Shown here: in pieces, positions 1 to 12,095 of the stretch | Layout of the letters: each line of letters begins with the position of its first letter | Position numbering within the stretch: the stretch's first letter is position 1 | Assembly: GCA_013368325.1 (NCBI GenBank) | Contig: JAACJK010000072.1 | Coordinates: 113,161-177,160, forward strand | DNA from: Ephemerocybe angulata | Taxonomy: Eukaryota > Basidiomycota > Agaricomycetes > Agaricales > Psathyrellaceae | DNA length: 64,000 nt | Reading direction: 5' to 3' | Position numbers and translations under genes: made by a program | Notes under the pieces: model-generated | Told to the model about the DNA's origin: nothing | What the model saw: the letters and a program-made list of their open reading frames with translations, nothing else | The model's database searches: none

Positions 1-1
1 A

Positions 2-439
2 GTTTCAAACTGCCAGGAAAAACTGCAGTCACTTCACCTACAGAACCTCACCATCTCCTCCATAAAACTGGCCCGTATCTTCCTTGACCTCCCATCACTC
101 ACAACCGTAATCATTGACCGGGCCCGCTTCGACGCAAATACGTTTTGGCAGCAGATGCAGCACTTTGCTCTCAAACGCATAGGGACAAGTGATGCCCCGC
201 GGTGTCTCCCTCACCTCCGGGAACTCCAGACCTTCTACATGCCTGTCGAGGGACCGGTGCTTAGGGCAGTGGCAAAGTTTCTCATGACCAACAGGACAAT
301 GAATCCCCTTCCGAGTCCGTGCGCGTGGAAAGTGTCGTACGTACCGACGATGCGAACCGAAGACAATATGGAGCAGGAACTGGCTGCTCTTGCGGAGCGT
401 TGTGTCTCTTTTCAGGTTGTTCCTTTCTCATCGTTGTGA
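2..439 (+). CDS. F-box/LRR-type protein, C-terminal part (5' end outside the window)
   Basis: The reading frame is open from the first bases to a stop at 437-439. The encoded C-terminal 145 residues match, segment by segment, the end of the complete F-box protein that starts at 1035. Shared words include LHLQNL, KLAR, LDLP, DANTFW/DADTFW, CLPHLRELQT, AVAKFLM, CAWKVS/CTWKVS and VSFQV. This is therefore the downstream end of a tandem paralogue whose F-box lies beyond the left edge. The role, substrate recruitment to an SCF ubiquitin ligase, is inferred from the neighbour; no F-box is visible in this fragment. Confidence 0.75.
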   Translation, partial: VSNCQEKLQSLHLQNLTISSIKLARIFLDLPSLTTVIIDRARFDANTFWQQMQHFALKRIGTSDAPRCLPHLRELQTFYMPVEGPVLRAVAKFLMTNRTMNPLPSPCAWKVSYVPTMRTEDNMEQELAALAERCVSFQVVPFSSL

Positions 440-1034
440 GGCTGACTTCAAACTTGTTTCTCTCCGCACAACATGAAGACCCGAAATGCACACCCTCCAT
501 TTTTTTTGCTTGGTTACGTTCGTATCCTCGGTTGGTCACATATGGGCTTTAGCTAAGAATCATCCAAAATGACAATCTCGTTATTCTCAATATCTGACTT
601 TCTTCAATTTGGTACACCGGGCCCCGCGAAATATCTGCGAGCTGGTTTTGGAACAGAAGGTGTTCCCCTGCCCGCTCATGAGCCTCCAAGCCAACGAACA
701 TTCAGATAGAAAAACGAATACCCCGTGCTCAAGTAAACGAGGTAAACCTCAAAGGCAAACTTGAAGTTGAGGTGAGGAGACAGACGAGCTTACGAACTGG
801 GTTGCATTCTCCATGCTTGCCCCGTTAACGCTTTTTGGAATCAACGTCTCATTCGAGTCGCGTTTACTACCGTTGAGGAGTGGGCGCTTGCCTTGTGGTA
901 AGCCGGGCGCTTGGACATTTGCGTGGGAGTATCAGAACAGTCATCAACTCCTAGCACGGTTGCAATCCGGAGCCAGATACCTCTTGACAGCGAACCACTA
1001 CATCCGACTCCTCCCCTCTCCTTCCTACCCAAAG
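440..1034. other. Intergenic region between tandem F-box genes
   Basis: This is the 3' flank of the truncated F-box gene and the 5' flank of the next. An open frame runs from 813 into the downstream gene, but its first 74 codons look like translated leader sequence and contain no recognisable domain. No other gene is seen. Confidence 0.5.
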
Positions 1035-2648
1035 ATGGACATCGATAACGACCTCTCTCGCATCCTTCGGAGCAACGACGCGCCCACTCCAATCGAGACG
1101 ACCTCCATTCGAAGCGAAGTCGAGATAATTATCGGCAAGATATCCCTCCTCCATGCAGAACTCCAAGGGCTCGAAGAACAACTTCGAGAACGCCAGGGGG
1201 CGTTATCTCCTGTCCGCCGGCTGCCCCCTGAGATTCTTGCCGAAATATTTAGCTCCTCGGTGGAGGGGATATTGGACTCGGAGGGAAGGGATGCCCTACT
1301 CGACCTGGGTCTGGTTTGCAAGAACTGGCGTCGGGCGTCCCTGGGATCGCATCGTCTGTGGGCCAGCATTAGCGTCGATCGTCATCAGTGCAACGAGACC
1401 TCCTACCAGAAGATCGTTGCATGGCTTAATCGCTCTGGCGATCTTCCGAAAACATTCATGTTCGACCACATTGACCTCGACTATTGCGAGTGCGAAGATC
1501 ACGACCCCGCTGAAGAACCTTGCCAGATGTCAAACCCCGCTTTAATCAAGCTTTTATCGGTTGGTCCGAAGCTTCACAAACTGGTTCTTCGATGCTCGTC
1601 GCACTTATGCTTCAGGACCCTCCTCGAGAACATAGGTCCCGAGCCAGACCTAATGAACCCTCGCCCATGGGACACACTCCAATCCCTGGAGCTCGAGCTG
1701 GCCACTGCGGATTCATCTCCTTGGGACGAGCCCTTGGAAGCATCCAAATCACTCTTCTATCATCTACCGCAGGTGACGAGCCTGGACCTCCATATTCCTT
1801 ACAGCTCCAGCGCTTTCGAAGGGGACCCCAGCGACACCAGAACCGTCGCGCTTAATGTCCCACCGCGTCTACTTCAAGGCTTAAAATCCTTCACCCTTCA
1901 TTGCGACTGGGAGGGAAGCCATATCTTAGCCATGTTGCAGCATTGCGAGAACATCGAGACCCTCATCGTCGATTTCCGATGTGAAGCCCTCCGTTACGAC
2001 GAAGGCGACATCTTAGTCCACAGATTCACCGCATCGCGCCTCCTTCTCCCCAAACTCCATACCATTCATCTCCAATTGACTCCCATTGAAAACACAGCAA
2101 TCTTCGACTTTCTGCGGACACCCTCCCTACGGAATCTTCGCCTTGACATGATGGAGTATACCCACAAGGACCTTCAGGAGGCCGAATTCCAAAAGCCATT
2201 GTTGAGCTTCATCAAAGCTTCGAACTGCGAAGGAACACTACAGTCGTTTCACCTACAGAACCTCTCCCTTCCCGCTATGAAGCTTGCCCGTGCCCTCCTC
2301 GACCTGCCCTTGCTCACAACTGTAATACTCGATCACCGCCACTTCGATGCAGATACGTTTTGGCGGCGAATGCACTACCATGCTCTCAAAAACAGAAGGA
2401 ACGGTGATACCCCGTTGTGTCTTCCTCACCTCCAGGAACTCCAGACTCTCTGCGTTCCCGTAGATGACCGGGCAGTGGTTATGGCGGTAGCAAAGTTTCT
2501 CATGGAAAACAGAGAAATCAATGCCTTTCCTTGCACGTGGAAAGTTTCACACCAAACGGCAACGCAGGCAGCTATTGAAAGGGAGTTGGCCGATCTTGAA
2601 GACTGTGGTGTTTCCTTTCAGGTCATTCCATCGCACCGATGGTTCTAG
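1035..2648 (+). CDS. F-box domain protein with leucine-rich C-terminal part
   Basis: Single-exon gene of 537 codons. The start is placed at the ATG at 1035 because the sequence from there (MDIDNDL, then a short coiled coil with LQGLEEQLRERQGALSPVRRLPPEILAEIF) has the usual layout of mushroom F-box proteins; an in-frame ATG at 813 would add an unrelated 74 residues. The F-box lies at about residues 55-105 (LPPEILAEIF, then LGLVCKNWRRASLGSHRLW). The rest holds irregular leucine-rich segments such as LQSLELELA and VTSLDLHIP. F-box proteins recruit substrates to SCF E3 ligases through Skp1; the substrate here is unknown. It is a tandem paralogue of the fragment at the left edge and more distant from the other F-box genes in the window. 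Confidence 0.85.
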   Translation: MDIDNDLSRILRSNDAPTPIETTSIRSEVEIIIGKISLLHAELQGLEEQLRERQGALSPVRRLPPEILAEIFSSSVEGILDSEGRDALLDLGLVCKNWRRASLGSHRLWASISVDRHQCNETSYQKIVAWLNRSGDLPKTFMFDHIDLDYCECEDHDPAEEPCQMSNPALIKLLSVGPKLHKLVLRCSSHLCFRTLLENIGPEPDLMNPRPWDTLQSLELELATADSSPWDEPLEASKSLFYHLPQVTSLDLHIPYSSSAFEGDPSDTRTVALNVPPRLLQGLKSFTLHCDWEGSHILAMLQHCENIETLIVDFRCEALRYDEGDILVHRFTASRLLLPKLHTIHLQLTPIENTAIFDFLRTPSLRNLRLDMMEYTHKDLQEAEFQKPLLSFIKASNCEGTLQSFHLQNLSLPAMKLARALLDLPLLTTVILDHRHFDADTFWRRMHYHALKNRRNGDTPLCLPHLQELQTLCVPVDDRAVVMAVAKFLMENREINAFPCTWKVSHQTATQAAIERELADLEDCGVSFQVIPSHRWF

Positions 2649-2782
2649 GACTGACCAGGTCCTCGAAGAACGACTTCGACGGCCATTAGCATGGATGTAA
2701 TCTTCTATCTCATTCCCACTGAACGCCATACGGAACTATAGCTTGCTTTATATTTTGGTATGAACGACAGTCAGACACACAC

Positions 2783-3967
2783 TTAGACATCAACGCCTCG
2801 GAAGGTACGCAATTGAGCACGCATACGGGTCGCCTGTCCCTCCGAAAATCCAGTCATACACTTGTCATCCGTGTAATCCATGAAGTTCGCTAGAAAAAGA
2901 ACCCGCATTAGTCTCTCCGCGCAGCCGGAGGGAAAGGAAACCTACTGGTATCGTCGGTCAAGCCACCGGGGCAAGTGGAGCGCTTGCTGGGGCATCCGTA
3001 GGCTGCGTCCTTAACGGGGGGAGTGTCATCAACGTAGTCATTAGGCCCAGTGCATCCTCCCTCGAAGGTGTGGTAGAGTCCAAACCAATGCCCGGATTCG
3101 TGAGTCAAGGTTCGGCCGCCGTTGTAAGGAGCTTTACCGACATCGGGCAGCGTCGAGTGGAGGAGAACGACGCCATCAAGAAGGGGGTCTTTCTCGTAGT
3201 CGGCAGGGAAGGTAGCGTATCCGAGGAGACCTTGACCATCTCCTTCCATGAAGCTAGATGATCCGGATGTTAGTGGGCATCAGGCCAATTTGGTAGCACA
3301 CAACACGTACCCGACCGTCCAAACGTTGAGGACCGATGCTTCACCAGTACGGACTGTCTTTTTCATCTCCGCTTCCTGTGTACTGTGGAGCGTATAAAAT
3401 GGTCAGAACCTGTGGCGACGATAAAGGCTGCCGAATTGCAATGGACTCACGAGTTAGGTGCGACCCGGAGGAACCAATCTTCGCTCTGGATTCTGGAGAT
3501 GTTCACGAGCTTGAAGCTAACACCGGTGGAGCTGTAGTCGGTATTCAAGACCTCGACTTGACGTTGAATGGCCTCATCCGGGACATAGCCTGCCTCGAGT
3601 GTCTCGTTGGCGTAGACGACGTGGAAGTAGACATCGACGACAGCAGTGGCATTCTCGTGCGTAGGAGGCACTCTGCTAGTTTGGAAACGAGCTTCCGTCT
3701 TGGCACGTTTTTCATCTGTCATGTGTGTAGCACATCCTCTGCATGGTTGGAGATCCGAGGTTGCAAATAGAACGATCAGTCGATTATGGGATGGGGAGTT
3801 GTGAGCGGCGCATTCTCGAAATAGAGCACGTCGACGAACCTGTGTCGAGGGATATCCTTGTGGAAGGCAGGGGCACCTGCGACGGTTGTCACCGCAGAGA
3901 AGAGGGCGAAAGCAAGGAAGACTCGGGCAAAGATGGTGCTCATCGTCGAGCGAAGTTGGGTAGTCAT
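2783..3967 (-). CDS. Secreted zinc metalloprotease, M43 (cytophagalysin/pappalysin-like) family
   Basis: Five exons, read on the minus strand as 3967-3840, 3738-3451, 3382-3311, 3253-2946 and 2889-2783. The joined frame is 301 codons, so about 300 residues. A signal peptide follows the start ([18 protein letters not shown]...). The mature part begins near [11 protein letters not shown] and continues with [21 protein letters not shown]. The zinc motif [11 protein letters not shown] fits HExxHxxGxxH, and the Met-turn MDYTDD is encoded in the last exon. These are hallmarks of fungal extracellular M43 peptidases, which degrade protein outside the cell. Cysteines around the active site suggest disulfides. 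Exon 1 joins at CACAG/GTTCGT to give HRGCATH, which is why the frame extension past that donor was not used. Confidence 0.88.
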
Positions 3968-5224
3968 GATGTTGTGCTTGATTCGTGTGTGTTATAGAGT
4001 ATTATGTGGTCCAGCCGAGTAGGGCGACGAAAGTCCAGCTATTCGTCGGGGTCGTTCAGAGATGGGTGGGTGGGGAGACCGGCTCCTGAGTCGCAGACTC
4101 TTGTGGTTGATGGTCGTGGTGAACGAAAAGCAACAATCCCATCAGGTTGGAAGCACCCCGCTTTATACTATCACGCTATTCTGATGGTTATCGGCGACGG
4201 TACTATGCGGACATGGTCAACCCGGCCTGCCGAGCGCTCAGGCTGCGGCATCATACGTTCCCAGAGAAGTGTCGCCTTCAGATGCTGAGGCAGCTGAGCC
4301 CTCTCCGCATGAATCCCCGCGTGGCAGGGTGTTCACGGCTTTATGTAAGGAGGATAACTCGGGTTTCACCCGGACTCCAGGTAGTTCCGGAGTGGGACCA
4401 CAACACCCTCGCTACTCCTACTTACCAGTAACACAGCTGGTCTAATTATAGCAGACATCCAGAGTAAGTAATTATAGCCCTCACATTGACAAGGCTGAGG
4501 CGATGACACAGCTGACACCCAAGGCCCGAAACACCTCATGAACTTGGAAGGGAATCTGCACTGTCTCGACCACTCCAAACTGGAAGGAGGCCCCCTTCTA
4601 TCCAATATCGGGCTAAGTATCTTTTTGTTCTAATTAAGAGTGGCTAGAAGCATGCTTGTGGACTTAGAACAGGAGGTACCTACAGACGAGATAATAATAG
4701 CCGAGCGCTGCTTTCCGATCACGTTTAGCGCCCATATCGCCTTCAGTTCACCAGCCGTGCCATCGTCTGAAGGCGGAGGGGGGTTAAACCTCAAAACAGG
4801 ACTATGCTTAAGATATACTCACAGAAAATTCGCACGACGGGTGCATGGCATTGCTGGAGACTCAGTGGTTGTCGAGATAAGCGCCCGCGGCAATCTATTC
4901 AGTCGTGAGACTTCACCCCGAAGTGTTGGACCTGTTCGGGCTTCCAGAGGACCCAGAGGCAGTTCGATGTCCACTGTGTCCCTCCACTGAAATCTACTCC
5001 CATTCGCGCTCAAAGGACGATAGATATTTCTTAGTGTAAAGTCTCGTCAGCACAGTTGCTGTGGCGAAGCGCCAGAAGTGACCGCTCACCGTCATGAATA
5101 CAAGTACTGCGCGCCTCGAGGAGCCAGAGAGCCGCTCATAAACAAATGCGCCTCGGATCTCGCCCGTTTCAAAGATAACAACCACCACCAACAATTAGAG
5201 ACAACGGAGGGAACTTGAATTGAA
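3968..5224. other. Intergenic region, no gene recognised
   Basis: This is the promoter side of the M43 protease gene, followed by the 3' flank of the minus-strand F-box gene. Short open frames of fewer than 120 codons occur on both strands, but none shows a domain, a good intron pattern or similarity to other proteins in the window. Confidence 0.5.
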
Positions 5225-6883
5225 CTACAGGTAGTACATATGACGAACGGAAGGAACCACGCTAGCCTGGACGCCGGAGTTGCCAAATTGAAGCCTCTGC
5301 CTTATGTCCTTCTCCATCGTGACGTCTGGCGCCTGAATTTTGTAAGATGCTACGAATTGGAATTTCAGACTCGGTCCGCGGGCCTTCAGATAATCGACGA
5401 CCGCGTTTAGCTGGTAATCGGGAGGGACTTGCAGCACCTCGAGTTTCTCCAGATTGGAAAAGCTGAGATCAGCGCCGCGATTGGTGTCGAGATTCTTGAA
5501 CATCTTCCATAGGCTGTGCATGCTGGTTTCGACGTCGTCCAGGGTAAGGTTGGTGAGGAAGGGAAGGCTGGAAAGGAGAAAGAAGAGATGCTCCGCGTCG
5601 ATGCAGCATGCATGGAGCCGAAATGAACGAAGGTTTGGGCCACAGCCCGACTGCTCCAGGAAGGTGGTAACGGGTAACACAAGGTGTTCTTCTTTCGTCG
5701 CTTCCCTGGGAAACATCGAGATGTCCAGGTTAACCAGTCGAGGCGCCTTCAAGATGCGAAGCAGATCGACGTTGTAGCCCATGCGAATTCGAAGGGTGAC
5801 CAATTTGGGTAGTACAAGAGGAGAGACTGAATATTGGCGCACGAGTGGGTGGTATTCCAGGCCCCACAAGGCGCTTCCGGAATTGCCAAAGTTGATGGTC
5901 AGCGTCTCAACGTTGCGGCAGTGCGGCAGTAGGTTGAGAAGGTGGGGGCCTGCCCATGGGCAACAGATCGTGAATGTCGTGAGGTTCTCGATAAGATTCG
6001 GGAGAATATTGAGTTCAAGATGGGATGGATCGAATTCGTACTCGAAGGTTGATTGTGAGGGAAGGTGGACTTCGAGGGACTGGACTCTGGGAATGCGTTC
6101 GAAGCGGGAAATGAAGGTTTGTCCAAGGTGGCCGCCCGTTTGAAGAGATGCGTCACGGAACTTGATACTCAGGGACTTGAGCGTGTCCCATGGTCGGGGC
6201 CTGGTTGCCACATTCTCGGCACGGAGGGAATCCATGGCTTCCATGAAGTGCTGGAAGCACTCCGTGTCATTGCACATCAGAGTGAGGTGATCCAATGGTG
6301 GCCCATTCGTCAGAAGGTGGGGCATCACCGACATAGCCAAGAGACATGGACGAGGTTCCTGTCTCGGCCAGGCATCCTGGACCCCACAGCGGCACATTTG
6401 GAGGTTGTCAAAAGTTCCGGGGTCGTCACTTTCAAGATACCATCCATGATATTGAAGCCTCCGGGCCAGGGATCCCGACCGACTGAGCCACGCCTCCACA
6501 GATTTGAAAGACTTCGGCGAATGCCTCGGTTTGATTTGAAGCCCCGTCCAAAGCTCGTGCGTTGCGAATGCCGCCTCCCGCCATAGCTTGCAGACCAAAC
6601 TCAAATTCACCAACTCCATCCTTCCTCTGGCATTCCTCACTTTCTCATCGTACTCGTCTGGCTGAAGAAAGGCGAAGATGTAACCGAGAACCTCTCTGGG
6701 TATCTTGCGCACAGGAGATAGGATGGATCGATGCCGTTCCAGCTCGTCCTCGAATTTTCGGAGCTCCGATATCCTGTCAAGGAGGTCGCGGATTCGGGAT
6801 TCGACAAAGGGGATTTCAACCTCCTTAGGTGGGAAGTTGCTGTCGAGAAGGTGAGAAAGGCTGGCGTTTCGACCTTCTGGCAT
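5225..6883 (-). CDS. F-box domain protein (LDSN/ILSPVR subfamily)
   Basis: Single exon, 552 residues. The start at 6883 (MPEGRNASLSHLLDSN) is chosen because three paralogues in this window start at the same place relative to LLDSN; the open frame extends 32 codons further upstream through a His-rich stretch that is probably leader. A coiled coil (VESRIRDLLDRISELRKFEDELERHR) precedes the F-box (ILSPVRKIPREVLGYIFAFL, then LVNLSLVCKLWREAAFATHELW). Leucine-rich segments fill the rest, ending in ...VVPSVRHMYYL. Inferred role: substrate receptor of an SCF ubiquitin ligase. It is a paralogue of the genes at 17310-18968, 21667-23331 and 40856-42499, but lacks the divergent partner gene and the stem-loop/TTAGA repeat found beside those. 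Confidence 0.85.
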   Translation of the reverse strand: MPEGRNASLSHLLDSNFPPKEVEIPFVESRIRDLLDRISELRKFEDELERHRSILSPVRKIPREVLGYIFAFLQPDEYDEKVRNARGRMELVNLSLVCKLWREAAFATHELWTGLQIKPRHSPKSFKSVEAWLSRSGSLARRLQYHGWYLESDDPGTFDNLQMCRCGVQDAWPRQEPRPCLLAMSVMPHLLTNGPPLDHLTLMCNDTECFQHFMEAMDSLRAENVATRPRPWDTLKSLSIKFRDASLQTGGHLGQTFISRFERIPRVQSLEVHLPSQSTFEYEFDPSHLELNILPNLIENLTTFTICCPWAGPHLLNLLPHCRNVETLTINFGNSGSALWGLEYHPLVRQYSVSPLVLPKLVTLRIRMGYNVDLLRILKAPRLVNLDISMFPREATKEEHLVLPVTTFLEQSGCGPNLRSFRLHACCIDAEHLFFLLSSLPFLTNLTLDDVETSMHSLWKMFKNLDTNRGADLSFSNLEKLEVLQVPPDYQLNAVVDYLKARGPSLKFQFVASYKIQAPDVTMEKDIRQRLQFGNSGVQASVVPSVRHMYYL

Positions 6884-7580
6884 CCTTGAAGCTGCGTGGT
6901 GGTGGTGGTGGTATGAATGAAAGGAATAGAGTGTGTGTGACACGTAACTTTTCTTTGATCTTATCACAAAAAGTCCCACGGGAAGACTCGGCGGGCCCAG
7001 AGTCGATGTTACAAGCTGAGATACTTTGCTTGGTAGGCAAAAGCATTTCTGTCAAAATCCTTGAGGGGAAAACATGTAGCCCAACAGGCTCAGATTGATT
7101 TAGAGGGGGGTCTACCTGTAAAATTCTCCACGTCAATTGTGGCAGAATTCAGAACATGGTGGGCCGGGAAAATAAGCGCCCAGGGGACGAATTGGCCGTA
7201 GTAATCAAGATGGATCCCAGGCTTGCACGTTAGTCGCCAGTCTGTAGGACTAAGCAGCCTATCAGGATGAGATTCCACTCACTTCTTCACCCCAACCCTC
7301 CCTGCGACAGCCCTTCGATCCTTCAGAATTCGTTTCTCCTCGCATCCGGCTTCCACCCCTCCTCGATACAATGCGACATTTTATTTTCCTGCAGAAGTCA
7401 CTTATTCCAAGCTGTTCCGTCCCATTCTATGACACTTGCCTTATTTTCTTGGGATGAATGTGTTCTATGGTGTCTCTTGTTCAAGATAGGGGTTTGTATG
7501 GCAACGACGCGTCATGAAAAACAAACGAAAAGAGTTCCAAACCGGGCGAGCGCGTCTTGTCATTAACGCCCGCGACAGCC
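6884..7580. other. Divergent intergenic region between F-box gene and SMC6
   Basis: It contains a (CCA)n-type stretch near 6900 on the F-box leader side and the promoter of SMC6. The overlapping short frames have no recognisable product. Confidence 0.5.
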
Positions 7581-10500
7581 ATGCCTCCCAAGAGGCAAGT
7601 AACGATCCAAAGCGACTCTGAAGACGAGAGCGAGCGAGGCTCACCCAAACGACAGCGCTCAGATCCGCTTTCCGACCGCGACGCACCGGGCCCGAGCCAA
7701 CCAACTCAGACTCAAGACAACGACAGCAGCGACGACGAGGGAGACATTGTGATACCAATCGCGGCTGAGGATGCCGACTTCGATAGGGAGAACATTGACA
7801 AGGTTAGGGCGGCTATTCAGGCTGGAAAGAACACGGTAAAGGTGAGTCGCGGGTTTTTTTTCTCAGTAGGGGTTTGTTGTCTGAGGAGTTACTAGGGTAT
7901 TGCGGAGTATGGCCTTGTTCAAGCTATCGAGCTAGAAGATTTCATGTGCCATAAGAAGCTTAACTTTGAGTTTGGCCAGCAAATCAACTTCATTATTGGT
8001 AGGTGCTTCCTTGCAAACTGCCGATAATTACGCGCTAATGAGCTTTTGGAAAAGGTCATAACGGAAGTGCGTCGTCTACTTGTATACATGTAGTTTTGAG
8101 GCCAACGTATGTGCTTAGGCGGAAAGAGTGCCGTGCTTTCAGCACTCACGGTTGCCTTGGGTGGAAAGACGACGTCCACAGGTCGCGGTACAGGCCTGAA
8201 AAGCCTCATTCGAGAGGGACAACAGTAAGTTCGTGTCAACTCCCGTGTTTTGGAAACTAAAGGCGCGTGCCTACTGCAGCCAAGCAACGGTCACCCTAAA
8301 GATCAAGAACGAAGGCCCCGAGGCCTACAGGCACGACGTGTACGGCGATTCCATCGTCATTCGCCGCAGGTTCAACGTCGATGGCAACACCACCTGGAGA
8401 ATCATGGACGCGACTGGGACCACGACCGTGAGCAACAAAAAGGAGGAACTTTCCGCCATTTGCGACCATATGAACATTCAGGTCGATAACCCGATTAATG
8501 TGCTGACTCAAGGTAGGTTGGTGCTGTTCGCGTTGAGTACGCCGCGTTTAATTGTCTCGTACAGATTCTGCTCGAATGTTTCTGGGAGCCTCACCTCCAA
8601 AAGAGAAGTACAAGGTATGTCAGAGCTTCCCCTATATTCGTCCGTTTGATCTAAACTCGCCACATCCAGCTCTTCCTGCTAGGAACACAACTCTACCAGC
8701 TCTCAACCGAATATGAAGCCTGCTTGGAAAGCATAGGCAGGACCGAACGAGTTCTCGCGAGCAAGCATGAATCGATTCCAGACCTGGAACGGCTGCACAA
8801 AGCAGCTTCCGCTCGGCTGAAGGAGGCCGAGAAAGCGCGGAGGCAGGAGGAGAAGGTCCATGAGCTGAGACAGGAGCTCGCATGGGCGCACGTTGCGGAG
8901 AAGGGGGCCGAGCTTGAAGAGAAGTTGGCGGACGTTGCGACGAAGGAGGGGCGGATTCCTAAGATTGAGGAGAGTCTGAGGGTTTCTGAGGTGTGTTGCT
9001 TCGTTGGTCTCGCTCTGTTCGTCTGTACTGAAGCGTGGATCAGGAAGAGTTGGTTGCGCAGGAAGAAGTCGTGCATGCGTGCGAAGGCGAACTCGATAAC
9101 GTCGGCTCCGTGGATACTCTCCTGAACAGGAAGGGAAAGCTCGTGAAGGAGGTGAGGGAACACACGAAGAAGATCCAGGGATACGACGTGAGCAACAATC
9201 CCCCTTACACGTTCCTTTAAACTGACTCCTACTTTAGAGCGAGTTCAAGAGGATTGATGCCAGTATCCTGGAGTTGGAACAAACTGTCAAGGATTTGGAG
9301 CAACAAATCGCAGACGAAGAGCTCCGGATGGCGACCGACACTCAAGCGAAGCGAGACGAGTTAGATCAGCGGCTCGCCGAGGTGAAGAAAGAAGTCGACG
9401 CGCTCGACGCGAAGACGAGGGACACCAACGAACGCAAGCGAGTTCTCATGGCCGCGAACGACGAGACGCAAGCTGCTGGGAAGAAGGTGGCGGACGAGAT
9501 CGGCGGGTTGCAGCAACGTATCGCGGAGGCGGATAATATGATCCTGGGGGCTCGTCAGAGTATGAAGGATATGTTCGTGCCTTACGGGAACAACATCAAG
9601 GCGGTCGTGGAGGAGATCGAGAGGGCGAAATGGTATGGGGACAAACCTCTGGGCCCGCTTGGTCGGTATGTGAAGGTGAAGGAGCCTGAGAAGTGGGGCG
9701 CGGTTCTGAGGAATCAGCTGCAGGGAGTCTTGACGTCGTTTGCGATTACGGACCCGCGGGATCGCGACCAGCTCAAGCGCATCCTTGCAAGAGATAAAAA
9801 GTGAGTTGATAGTGTTTTAGGCGCCCGTCATCACTGACGATATCTTTCTACGTTATAGCTACAATAGCATCCTGATATCTGAGAGGGACATTTTTGACTA
9901 TAGCGAGGGAGAACCGCCTGAGGAGTATCACACCGTTTTACGTGCTCTCGAAGTACGTCGGAGGCAAAATCTCTCTCTGGAATCTGTTTGCTGAAGCATC
10001 TTTTCTCAGTTTTCCGACCCCTGGGCACTCCGCCTTATGATCGATCGAGCCTCTATCGAAAGGGTGGTGCTTTCCCCTAAACGTAAACCGTTGGAAGAAG
10101 CCCTTTTGCGTCTGCGAGGAGGAGGAACGGGTTGGACGCTGGATGAATTCTTCGTCCGTGTCTATCCGTAAGTCGAACAACCATTCGGACCTTAATAATA
10201 GGGCTAACACGCCGGTGCATAGTGACGGAGGCATCCAGAGCAACGGCTTGAACATGAATAGGGTGAGAGGCGCCCAGAACCTCTTGTTGAGTGGGCGTAA
10301 CCCAGAGGCGGAAATAGCGTATGTCGTTAGCGAACTTATGCTGATCCGCACTAACCATCCCTTTGCAGGCACCACGAGCAAAAGAAGGCGGAATTTGTTG
10401 CTCAGGTGCAGCATCTCCAGCAAAGATTGAATGCGCACAAAGCGGAGTTTGCGACCAGGAAGGCAGAGATAGGACATGTCGATGTACGTGCACCAGAATT

Positions 10501-12095
10501 ATATCTAGGCTACCAGTGGGATATCCTTTTGACGTTAACCCTGTGTTTGTTGATAGAACGAAGGCCGTGTGGTTAACGACCAGCTTCGCCAAGCGAGGGC
10601 GCGCTTGAGTCAGCTTCAAGAGGAGGTGAACGAAGAGATGCCCACGGACATCGCAGGGTTCGTTTCGGTTAAGAATGTGAGTCTGTCGACTCGGTAGCGA
10701 CTTTGAAACCGATATTTACACCCTTGCGCAGGAAACGGAGGAGGACATTGCCAATCACAGAAGTCAGAGGGTTGCCGTCGAGGAGGAGAAGGCGAAATCT
10801 GTCTCGGCGAAGAGAGAAGTTGAAAGGGAGATTGAAACGCTTGAAGCCCAGATTGCCGAGTTCAATGAGAAGCACGAAAAAGTTGAGGTGCGTCAGGCCC
10901 CAGGTGCTTCAAGGTGCTTTTCGTACTTTTCTGACTCTCTGTGTGGCTTTTAGGAAGCACTGAGAAAGGCGGTCCTGCTTCGAGTGAAGAAACAGCATGC
11001 TGTTACGCACTACAATGGAAAGTTGAAGGAGGAGAAAGAGGAGCTGGCTCAGGCTCAGACACATGCCAAGGTCACCCAGGAGGAGTTCGAGGTACGTTTT
11101 CGTCTCAAAGTATCACGACGGCTATCGTGAACTGATACCTAATGTGATATTTAGAACTGGTCGGAGGGGGCCCTCCGATTGTGCCACGACGAGAGGATAG
11201 AAACGGATCGGAAGCCCGAGGAAATCGAGCGAGAGATGAAGTCGACGAAGAAAGCTCTTGAACAACGGAAGGCGACCGCTGACAAGTTAGTTTTATTCCA
11301 TTCTCGCTCCAGGCGCACAGGCCCTACTGTTATAACTTACTGACGCCATTTACCGTGCAGGCACGGTGCATCCATCGATGACCTGGCCGCAGAAGTCGAC
11401 AAATGCTGGACCGTGATGAACAAGGCGAAGAGGGAGTGGAAGCAAACGAACAGGCTGAACAGAGCGTTGAAGAGGGCAATCATCACGCGGCTTCGTCGAT
11501 GGGTGGAATTCAGGAGCCATATCGCGCTGAGGACCAAGATCAACTTTGGATACCACCTTTCGAATCGTGGATACTTTGGGAAGGTGGAATTTAACCACAC
11601 TGAACAGACGCTGCAGCTCAAGGTCCGTGTTTCTATCATCCTATTCGTGTGATGATACTAACGAAACGGGGTATGCGTATAGGTGCAAACGGACGACCAA
11701 GCGAACAAGGGTTCTGGTGAGAAGGATCCAAAGTCCCTGAGTGGCGGCGAAAAGTCCTTCTCTACGATCTGCTTGCTGCTCTCCCTCTGGGACGCCATTT
11801 CCTGCCCCCTCCGCTGTCTGGACGAGTTCGATGTTTTTATGGACGCTGTGAACCGGCGTATCAGCATGAAGATGATGGTGCGGACCTCTTCCTCCTCTCC
11901 TCCATTCAGTGCAGCGAAACTAATTATCCTGGGCGGTTGTTGACGTAGATTGAAACTGCGACTGAGAACTCCAACAAGCAGTACATCCTTATCACTCCTC
12001 AGGATATGACGAATGTGCATATTGGGGATAATGTCAAGGTTTCGAGGATGGACGATCCGCAGCGCGGGGCGGGGTTGAACATGGCAGCTGGTTGA
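7581..12095 (+). CDS. smc6: Structural maintenance of chromosomes protein 6 (Smc5/6 complex ATPase)
   Basis: Multi-exon gene with about nineteen short introns, giving roughly 1,140 residues, the normal SMC6 length. The acidic N-tail ([18 protein letters not shown]) is followed by [45 protein letters not shown], which carries the Walker A loop. Then come a long coiled coil, a hinge around 9550-9800 ([34 protein letters not shown]), the second coiled coil, the ABC signature [19 protein letters not shown] (about 11730-11790) and Walker [14 protein letters not shown]. The end is [14 protein letters not shown]. Smc6 pairs with Smc5 in the nucleus for DNA repair and chromosome segregation. The P-loop is split by two introns around a 12-nt microexon. 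It is convergent with the NmrA-like gene downstream. Confidence 0.93.

Noticed and set aside
813..1034. N-terminal extension of the second F-box protein
   Set aside because: The 74 residues do not resemble other F-box proteins here, while MDIDNDL at 1035 leads directly into the coiled coil and F-box.
4640..4990. 116-codon plus-strand frame in the gap after the protease
   Set aside because: No domain, no similarity to anything else in the window, and unlike neighbouring genes in composition.
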